A stretch of DNA of 7,954 nt from the NCBI GenBank assembly GCA_903960725.1, contig CAJCBY010000270.1, forward strand, positions 1-7,954, given 5' to 3'. This DNA comes from an uncultured Cytophagaceae bacterium. Lineage in GTDB: Bacteria; Bacteroidota; Bacteroidia; Cytophagales; Spirosomataceae. Made by a program: the position numbers and the translations under genes. Positions 1 to 7,900 of the stretch are shown one piece after another. Numbering within the stretch: position 1 is the stretch's first letter; each line of letters begins with the position of its first letter. The notes under the pieces are model-generated. The model did not search any database. It had not been told where the DNA came from and saw nothing but the letters and a program-made list of their open reading frames with translations.

Positions 1-6
1 AGTGGC

Positions 7-303
7 TATAGAGCGCTTCGTTTCAACATAAATGGTAGATTTAACACAGCAAGTGGATCGTCTGCTCTTGGGGCCAACACAAGTGGTGATTACAACACTG
101 GATTCGGTATAAATGCGCTTACAACAAACACCACAGGTTCAAATAACACGGCCTTCGGCAGTTCAGCTCTTTCGAGTAACTCAACAGGTTCAAATAACAC
201 AGCAATTGGATACGGGGCAAATGTTGCAACTGGTAGTTTAACCAATACGACAGCAATAGGTAATGGAGCGATTGTAGCGGCAAGCAACACTATTCGACTG
301 GGA
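7..303 (+). repeat. Tandem 51-bp (17-residue) YadA-head-like repeats
   Basis: Five full units end at 57, 108, 159, 210 and 261, each closing with Gly after N-T-A/G-x (TASG, TGFG, TAFG, TAIG, TAIG). A shorter sixth ends in 'NTIRLG' at 303. Units 3 and 4 are closest: 'TTGSNNTAFG' and 'STGSNNTAIG' share a 17-base identical stretch at 133-149 and 184-200, exactly 51 bases apart. Such 'NTAIG' repeats form left-handed beta-rolls in trimeric adhesin heads and fibre shafts. The array runs off the left edge, so its full copy number is unknown. Confidence 0.85.
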
Positions 304-474
304 AACACTGATGTCACTACTATCGGAGGTCAAGTAGCATGGACTGCAGCATCAGATAGTCGTATCAAGAAAAATATAGTCAATTCTAATTATGGATTAG
401 CGACTGTTTTAAAATTACGACCTGTTGAATATAACCTAACTAGCAACGATTTAAAGCAAGTAGGTTTCATCGCA

Positions 475-477
475 TAG
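475..477 (+). other. In-frame amber codon inside the S74 domain
   Basis: The codons read ggt ttc atc gca TAG gaa gta caa aaa, that is G-F-I-A-stop-E-V-Q-K. S74 domains normally have Gln here, so a single CAG-to-TAG transition explains it. No other lesion occurs in the 69 sense codons between it and the TAA at 685. There is no ATG restart just downstream. Confidence 0.9.
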
Positions 478-692
478 GAAGTACAAAAACTAGTTCCAGA
501 AGTAGTCACTGGTAAAGAAGGAGACTTAAGTAAGGGAGAAATTTTAGGGATTACCTATTCCAATTTGGTTCCCGTGTTGACTAAGGCGATTCAGGAACAA
601 CAAAAACAAATTGAAGAACAGAACTCCAAAATTGCAGCGCAACAAAAGCAAATCGAGGAATTGATAAAACTAGTTAAAGGACAATAAGGATA

Positions 693-815
693 ATAAAAAA
701 AGCAACGGCAATCGGGACTGGCTTAGCAAATACAATCATCATTATTACTAACCAAGATGAGACAGCTCCCCTTAAGACTTTTGGCGCCTATGTCCGCGCC
801 GTAAGAACATTCTAA
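693..815 (+). pseudogene. Decayed fragment of a DUF1566 (Lcl_C-type) domain
   Basis: A start-less frame directly after the S74 gene reads 'KKATAIGTGLANTIIIITNQ', then 'DETAPLKTFG', then 'AYVRAVRTF' and TAA at 813-815. The first piece resembles the internal 'GxGxANTxxIIxxQ' motif of Bacteroidota DUF1566 proteins. The last piece resembles their extreme C-terminus, 'YVRAVRAF'. The stretch that normally lies between (including the 'GYxDWYLPSKDEL' core and the 'YWSSTE' motif) is absent, as is everything before the first motif. It therefore looks like a remnant with an internal deletion near 'ETAPLK' and a lost 5' end. The domain occurs at the C-terminus of secreted and fibre-like proteins, which suits the neighbours. 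Recognition rests on two short motifs from memory; a chance resemblance is possible but unlikely given their order and the correctly placed stop. Confidence 0.6.
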
Positions 816-996
816 AAGATATGAATCAACTAGAAATACCTAATCAACTATTTTTCAAACATCCAACAAAAATGAATTTGTCCAAAAATGTTTTAATCTG
901 ACACAATTAAGTCGTCAACCTTATATTATTCATAGGCGACTAATGAATTTTGCACTAAACTATTTTAAAAAAGTTCCCCATCAAAAAAACTTCAGT
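816..996 (+). other. AT-rich non-coding spacer before the collar-protein gene
   Basis: With the relic before it, this makes about 310 bases without an intact gene. It must contain the promoter and leader of the downstream gene, unless transcription comes from the left. I see no convincing Bacteroidota promoter; the nearest -7-like string is GAATTTTG at 945-952, one base off TAnnTTTG, with no matching TTG upstream. A 9-base direct repeat, AATCAACTA, occurs at 824-832 and 842-850. A weak interrupted stem (AGTCG 910-914 with CGACT 937-941) has no T-run after it. An ATG at 943 is in frame with the next gene but is not the preferred start. Confidence 0.5.
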
Positions 997-1926
997 ATGA
1001 AAAAGTCCTATTTAATTTTGCTCTTTTTAGTATCCTTCTTTTCTTTCCAAAAAGTAAGCGCTCAAGCGAACGTAACATCCTCCGGTATTTCTATCCAAGG
1101 AATTGCGCGGGATGAAAATAATGCGGCCCAAGCTAATATCGATCAGTTATCGCTGACGTTTAGAATTTATTATTTAGGTACTGGTAGTACTGAAGTTCAA
1201 ATTCTAAGTCAGACAGCTAATGTGAAAACGGACAATTTTGGTGTTTTCTCCTATGTATTAACCATTAGTAACGCCATTTTTACGGAGATTAGTAATAATG
1301 CATCCTATTTAAAAGTATCACAAGGAAACGTCGTTTTTTCTGATGAAAAATTACAAGCAGTTCCTTATGCTATTCATGCACAAAATGGAGTTCCTACCGG
1401 TACAATCATGGCCTACATTGGTGCAACAGCTCCAGCAGGTTGGTTACTTTGCGATGGCGCCGCTTTTTCTGATAACACGACAAATGCGAAACTAAAGGAA
1501 TTATTAGGCGGTCTTAATACCCCTAATTTAAATGCTCGTTATTTAAGAGGTACTGGCGCAGTTACAGGAAAAGAAGCAATTGCATTGAAAGGAACTCAAG
1601 ATGATACATTCAAGCCGCACAATCATGGTGTAGGCTCTCTTGCTACCGCTAGTAATGGTGATCATACCCATAGTGCTGGAGATGGCTATGAAAAATTATC
1701 AAAAACTGATAATCGTTATTGGGTTGACTCTGAAAATGTACATATGGGAAACGCCTTAGCAACTACAAACCCAGCAAATAGAACAAACATTTATGAATCC
1801 CGAACTATGACAACTACTGGTGCTCACACTCACACAATAAGTGGTAATACAGCTGATTCTGGAAATGCTACTGTAAACGAAACCCGCGTTTATTCTTATG
1901 GTGTGACTTGGATCATTAAAATCTAA
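997..1926 (+). CDS. Secreted phage tail collar domain protein
   Basis: A 309-residue protein, probably exported and acting as an adhesive or fibre-tip-like surface protein. ATG 997 is chosen because it begins a clean Sec signal peptide: 'MKKSYLILLFLVSFFSF', with likely cleavage after V-S-A at residue 22. The in-frame ATG at 943 would bury this behind 18 polar residues. Residues about 30-128 are the N-terminal module common in Bacteroidota fibre-like proteins ('ISIQGIARDENN', 'LSLTFRIYYL', 'FSDEKLQAVPYAIHAQNG'). Residues about 133-190 are a phage tail collar domain (PF07484 type), with 'PTGTIMAYIGATAPAGWLLC' then D-G and 'LNTPNLNARYLRGTG'. The C-terminal part is Thr/Asn-rich with three HxH motifs (H208/H210, H223/H225, H277/H279), like the metal-binding HxH pairs in the T4 long-tail-fibre tip. 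It ends 'YGVTWIIKI', typical of the family. The stop is a tandem TAA TAG. No Shine-Dalgarno is visible. No phage genes adjoin, so a host role is inferred; the ligand is unknown. Confidence 0.9.
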   Translation: MKKSYLILLFLVSFFSFQKVSAQANVTSSGISIQGIARDENNAAQANIDQLSLTFRIYYLGTGSTEVQILSQTANVKTDNFGVFSYVLTISNAIFTEISNNASYLKVSQGNVVFSDEKLQAVPYAIHAQNGVPTGTIMAYIGATAPAGWLLCDGAAFSDNTTNAKLKELLGGLNTPNLNARYLRGTGAVTGKEAIALKGTQDDTFKPHNHGVGSLATASNGDHTHSAGDGYEKLSKTDNRYWVDSENVHMGNALATTNPANRTNIYESRTMTTTGAHTHTISGNTADSGNATVNETRVYSYGVTWIIKI

Positions 1927-1981
1927 TAGGTACTTCATTTGAATTTAATCAGTTCTATTTAAGTTTTTCAAAAAATTTACA

Positions 1982-4900
1982 ATGAAAAAAGTTGTTCTAT
2001 TTACTGCATTTCTATTAAGTGTCAGCTCTTTATTCGCGCAGCAAGCACAAGAAAGATCAGGTGTAAAAAGTGTTATAGGAGCCTCTGCTGTTAACAAAGA
2101 CAATCTTAATTTGCAGCTAACACAAACCAGAAATGGGATAAATGGAACCTTCACGATAAAGAGTGTAAGCGTTCAAGTAGGATTGCCTTATATGGGCGTC
2201 ACCGACGCGTCACAATCCAATAATCCGAGTCAAAATTATCAAAATGATTTAGGTTTCCCTTGGGGAATTCGGTATGTATATAGTACATTTTCTGATGATG
2301 CATTTACCGTATCTAAGGGGTATTACACGGACAAGGTGTTGATTAATTGGATTGTAAAGGCTAATGCAAGTTTAATTTCTGATTTTGTTATTTATCGGTC
2401 TTCGGATATTTCTAGTTCAAATCCTAACTGGGGGAACCCGGTAGGTACTTTAGCTAAAACAGCGAGAAGTTTTGAAGATATTACTACGGAAGGGGGGAAA
2501 TTATATCGCTATAAAGTGCTGGCAAGAGGAGTGGAGACTGTTCCTGTGGAGTACTCTTCTTTTATTACCGGAATTGGATATAGAAATCCGACAGCCGTTA
2601 TTACAGGAAATGTTAGTTTTAACGCAGGGAATCCAGTTAAAGACGTATTGATTTCTGCAACTCCTACGGGGACGACCTTAAATTTTGGAAGTTCTTTAAG
2701 AATCCCTTCCAATACAGCAGTTGAAGTCAACAATTTACATCAAAGTTTAAGGGACTCCCTTACTTTGCAAGCTTGGGTAAAACCGGAGACTGATTTCAAT
2801 AATGATGTGATCACCCTATATAAAATTAAAAGCAATTTAGATAACGCAAAATATTTTAAAGTAAAATTAGGCGTAGTAAATGACCGAAACACCCTTACAC
2901 TTACGATTGAAGAACCCAGCATGGGGGACCAAATTATTACGTTAAGCGATTATATACCTACAGGGGAAGTTGACAATAAAGGAGACGATATATTAGTTCC
3001 TATTTCCACTGTTAATGGGTCCTTTACCCACTTTACGGCCGTGTTGAGAAACAATGTAGTGCCAGAGATCTATATTAACGGAAGATTGATTAACGCTGCT
3101 TATGCGGCTAAAATGAATACTATTTTAGCGAATAGCACGGTTTCTGGGGCTACTCCACCCACGGTTGTTTTTACAAGTGCAAATGTGGCTACTCGATTAA
3201 ATACTAGCTCAAGTGGATATCCACAAAGTTGGACGCGATTTAGTTTAGGAGGCGGTAAAACAGCCCTTTTAGACGAATTTAGGGTGTGGGAAACAGCATT
3301 GACGCCTGCCCAAATTCTAACCGATTACCGCAGGTACCTAAAAGGGAACGAAGCCTACCTTCATACTTATATTACCGGAAACGAGGGGACAGGCAATTTT
3401 GCCTATGACCTTTCATCCACTGGTTTTGATTTTCATGGGAACCATGCAAAATTGAATAACTCTGCTGCAGTAACCTATCCGAATGCACCCACTAGCCTTG
3501 TACAAACAGGTCTAGTTGTAAATTTAGATGCAGGACAACCAAGCAGTTATCCTGGCTCAGGAAGCGCATGGACAAATACAGGAAGTGGCGGTTCTACCTA
3601 TAATGCCACTTTACTAAATTCACCGGCTTATAGCGCTAATTATGGCGGAAATCTCGCCTTCAACGGGACGAATCAATCTACGTCCATTACTCGACCAGTT
3701 GAAGATGATTTCACCTTAAGTGCATGGTTTAAAACGTCTTCAACTGGAGGTGTTTTGGGTGCATCATGGACGGGATTGGGTATCATAGATGGGGAAACTC
3801 CTAACATAGTGAATGACTATGGGGTAACCATGGCGCAAGGAAGACTCATGTTTGGGGTGGGTAATCCCGAAACTACCATTACTTCTCCTAGGGCATATAA
3901 TGATAATAATTGGCACCAGGTGGTTTGTACTCGAGTAAAATCAACAGGCGCCATGGTGATGTATGTGGATGGCGTTCAGGTAGCCACAGGTACAGGAAAT
4001 ACGAACTCGCTGACTGCCACAACGGTGTTAAAAATAGGACGGAGTGATATTAATAGATTTTTCCCAGGAAATATTTCAGCCATTCATATTTACAACTCTA
4101 CCTTAACAGCGAGTCAGGTTGAGCAAAATTATAATTACTTCTTTGCAAGACACGTAGAGCCTAGGACCACCTTTAGTAGTGTCATACCGACCAATACCCA
4201 ATTAGGGGTATTAGGAGTAACGGATAAAAATGGTAATTATGTTATTTCAGCAGTGCCTTATACCGGCAATGGAAATTCCTACACTTTAGTTCCTTCGTTA
4301 GGAAAACACAAGTTTAATCCGAATCAACAATTAGTCTATGTAGGAGTAGGGTCTACCGTGATTAATAATGCAAACTTTAAAGACATCTCCTCCTTTAGCT
4401 TCAGGGGTCGAGTGCTATATGACAGTAGAGGCGTTTTCCCGACTACATCAGATGCTGCCATTAGAGGTGATATTAAAGATAATGAGGCGTATAATGCATA
4501 CGTAGCAGGTAACCGGAAATATCAAAAAGGGGAATACTGGGCTTATAAAAATGCCGCAGGAACTATAGATAGCTTGCGTAGATATGCACCTATTCCCGTT
4601 CCTGGGGCCTATGTAAACATCGATAATACGATTGCGATGGATGCGAATAATACCCCTGTTTTAACAGACCTTCAAGGGTACTTTACGATACAAGTTCCCA
4701 TAGGTGAACACGCCATTTCTGTATTTAAAAGTGGGCATAATTTTAGTTCAGAGGGCAGATACCCCGCACGAACTAGTTCGGTAGTTAATGGACAAACGGT
4801 GATTACGAATACGTATCTCGATTTCTTCCAAGACCAAGACGAAGCGATTACCTTTATTGACACCACTAAAATAACAGTCATTGGTCGCGTGGTGGGCGGA

Positions 4901-7900
4901 ACAGCTCAGGCGGAACAAACGATCGGTTTTGGTGATACAGGTAAAAAAACCTACACCTATAAGGATGCGGATGGTGTGACTAAAGAGGAGGACTATACCT
5001 CTACTAATAATATAGGTGTAGCTAGATTAACACTGGGCTATATACCTACGGGATCAACAACTGTAACACCTGAATATAAAACGCGTTTTGAGACGAACGT
5101 AACATCAGGGGAATTCCGGGTTAAATTATTGCCTCTATTGTATACCCTCTCGCAAAACGATCTCGTCTTTAAAAGTGGGATAAATCCGGGCAATAGACCT
5201 TTATTGACTGCGGATCAAAATATCAATTTTACGGCAATAGGGCCCTATAAAACGCCTAATTTTACTAAGGGAAATAAAACCGGAGAGCCTTATCAGGAAG
5301 TGCTGAAGTTTACTTATATGGCAGATCCTACGTTCAGGGTTATAAGCCAAAGCTCTGAAAGTACAATCGTTTCTGGAAGCAAAACCTATACAATTGCTGC
5401 TGATCAACAGATACCTATTTACAAGCAATTCGGAAACTATAAGGTTGAAGTGGAAGGATTAGAAACGTATAATAATTACGATAATAGTTCTACTAATCCG
5501 GTTGTTTCTACGGTGCCAGTTAAGGGCGGACAAATCATTGCGACGAATAATCTAGCCTTAGAAAGTTCAGAATCAGTAGAAACATCCACCACCAACCCGA
5601 GCATTTTAGTGTACTCATTTAAGGGTGGTATGCCTAATACGAGTGCGACAAGTGGATACAAAAGGACAATCGATTTAAAGTACCGATTAAATGATATTGA
5701 TTACCCTTTAACTAATTATAAAACGGAAGGGATTGTTTTAGGGGGCGAGTCTGATGGTACACAAACGTTTGTCACGGCAGGCCCTGAATTACCTGATTTT
5801 GTATTGCGCGATCCTCCTGGCTCAGGAAGTTCTGCGACTATTGAAAAAGGGTCCACTTTAAGTTTTACAAGATCGCTTTCTACAGGACTTAGCTTAGGTT
5901 ATGAAGAGGCGGTAACGGTAAAAAGTGGTGTGTCCATACTATCCACTATCGTTGCAGGACCTGCCATTAAAGCGACTGCAGAGGTAGATAATACAGTGGG
6001 TCTTAGTTTCCAGCAGTCTAGTGCGACGGGTGCTGATGTAACGAATACCTATTCCTTTAGCCAATCTATTTCAACTAGCAGCGATGCCGGCTGGGATGGT
6101 AGTAATGCGGATTTATACATCGGTTATTCTGCGAATCAATTTTACGGAACCTACAATGATTTAACTGCAGATTCCGTATCCAATTCTTCTACTCCCATTA
6201 AAGTAGTAGCAAACACAGGATCTTCGACTACGTTAATATATCCTAAAATTAAAACGGCCATTTACTTTACAGATGCGCCTCAGAAAACGTTCTTTGTTTA
6301 TTCTCAGGCGAGTATCCTGAATGACCTAATTCCGAAATACCAAGGATTTATAGATCAAATTGATGCGGGAACCTTAGTCGAAAATCAGGGGGGCGTATTA
6401 ACTAAAAAACATTATGCTAATTCGATTAATCTCTGGAGAAGAATTATTCAAAATAATGAAAAGAAGAAATACCAAGCGTTTAATCAAAGGGACGAGCTGA
6501 AGGCTTCTTTGTATAATGATATCGACGTGCTTAGAAACCCTGTCACCAATGCACTTTCAGCCAATGCACAAAAATTAAGAGAATTATTAAATAAATCTTT
6601 CTATGAAAATATTTCTTTTGATGCTGGAGTAGGCGACATTACGAAAACTACTGCCATCGAAAGAGTGGGGGCGACTTCTTTGTCTTTTGATTTAGAGGTA
6701 GGAGCTTCCTTTGCGAAAGCGTTTGAAGGAACTGTAAATGAAACAGGTATTGCTATGGAAGCTAGCTATTCAGCTGGTAGCACCTTTGGTTTTGCTAGTT
6801 CAAGTGAAAATGCGAATAGTACAACGGTTAGTTATACGCTGAATGATACGGATGATAATAATTTATTGAGTGTAGATGTCATTAATTCATTCGATGGTAA
6901 TGGGCCTATTTTTATTACCAAAGGTGGACAAACATCGTGTCCTTACGAAGGAGCAGAATTGACTAATTTTTACAATCCTACACATCCGAATGTTACTCTT
7001 GATAACGCTACTATTTTGCATCTAGATGATGCGGATAGAGTTCCTTTATCGGTAGCAACTGTAGCCTTAGAAAAGCCAGAAATTAAAGTGCTAGCGTCTA
7101 ATGTGACGGGTGTTTATGAAGGGCGCAATGCGGAATTCGTTTTAAAATTAAGGAATACTAGCACAGCAAATAAAGATGCTACGTTTGTATTAGTCGTAGA
7201 TCAAAATACGAATCCAGATAATGCACTGATTAATATTGAGCCGAATGGTACGTTCATCAATATTCCTGCTGGTCAAGAGGTAACGTATACCATGACGCTG
7301 AAAAAGGTGAAGGCTGATCAGTTTAATTACAATAATATTAAGGTGTCTCTTCAGTCCACGTGTGATGATGACGCGACAAGTTCAGTCAATGTTTCTGCTA
7401 GCTTTGTTCCTTCTTGTTCATCTGTAAGCGTATTATCACCATCGAATAATTGGTTGTTAAATAGGAATACGGCTTATGAAGGCAGTACGACTAAACCAGT
7501 AAACATCAAATTAGGGGACTACAGTACTACGTTTGCGAACTTAAAAAGATTCAATTTAGAATATCGATTAAAAGGTACACCTAATTGGACCACACTAAGA
7601 ACATATTATAAAGAAGATGCTGATCTGACTGCCGCTATAACGGGGGGAGATAACAATGTAGAACTCATCGTAGGAAATCAATTAAACTATGCTTGGGATA
7701 TTGCAGGTCTAGGGCTAAGTGATGGAACCTATGAAATTAGAGCGACAAGTTCATGTTCTAATAACACCATCTTTGAGTCGGCTGTTATTCAAGGAACGGT
7801 TAACCTAAGTTCGCCAGAACAATTTGGTTCAGCTACGCCTACTAACGGAATTTTAGGAATAGGGGATGATTTAACCGTTCGTTTTAATGAGCCAGTCAAA

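Larger units (their letters stand above)
1..687 (+). pseudogene. Tail-fibre-like adhesin with S74 chaperone domain, 3' part, amber-interrupted
   Basis: Frame 1 is open from the left edge, so the start and signal peptide are missing. The first 100 codons are YadA-head-like repeats. The linker 'NTIRLGNTDVTTIGG' then leads into an S74 (intramolecular chaperone of endosialidase) domain from about codon 116. The motif A-S-D-S-R-I-K (349-369) carries Ser and Lys five residues apart, the spacing of the self-cleaving Ser-Lys pair in this family. 'LRPVEYNL' and 'VGFIA' follow. TAG at 475-477 replaces the Gln of the usual 'GFIAQEVQ' motif. The frame then continues cleanly through 'VQKLVPEVV' and 'ITYSNLVPVL' to a Gln/Glu/Lys coiled coil with 'QQKQIEE' repeated 14 residues apart, ending at TAA 685-687. 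S74 domains trimerise fibres, so termination at the amber would remove half the chaperone and the coiled coil. I call it a recent pseudogene; a sequencing error or amber suppression is possible. Family assignment is firm; non-functionality is inferred. Confidence 0.85.

Noticed and set aside
1..303. CRISPR-like array
   Set aside because: The 51-base periodicity is coding (17 residues), the units diverge, and there are no unique spacers.
90..317. Reverse-strand open frame of 75 codons over the repeat region
   Set aside because: It is antisense to the YadA-like repeats, has a repetitive Pro/Val/Ala translation mirroring them, and matches no domain.
475..477. TAG recoded as Gln throughout (alternative genetic code)
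   Set aside because: No in-frame TAG occurs in the two long downstream frames, which use CAA and CAG for Gln, and the collar gene ends in TAA TAG.
910..941. Inverted repeat AGTCG...CGACT as a terminator
   Set aside because: The stem is five base pairs with a bulge and long loop, and no T-run follows.
945..952. GAATTTTG as a Bacteroidota -7 promoter box
   Set aside because: It is one base off TAnnTTTG and has no TTG at the expected upstream spacing; such strings are common in AT-rich DNA.
943..996. Upstream in-frame ATG as the start of the collar gene
   Set aside because: It would add 18 polar residues ('MNFALNYFKKVPHQKNFS') before an obvious signal peptide beginning MKKSYL at 997.
1..1926. 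Prophage
   Set aside because: The fibre and collar domains alone do not show a phage: no other phage genes are present, and the intact collar protein has a Sec signal peptide.
1756..5661. Several reverse-strand open frames of 60-75 codons
   Set aside because: All lie antisense to the collar and giant genes, or straddle their spacer. They have no recognisable motifs and are explained by the long + strand frames.
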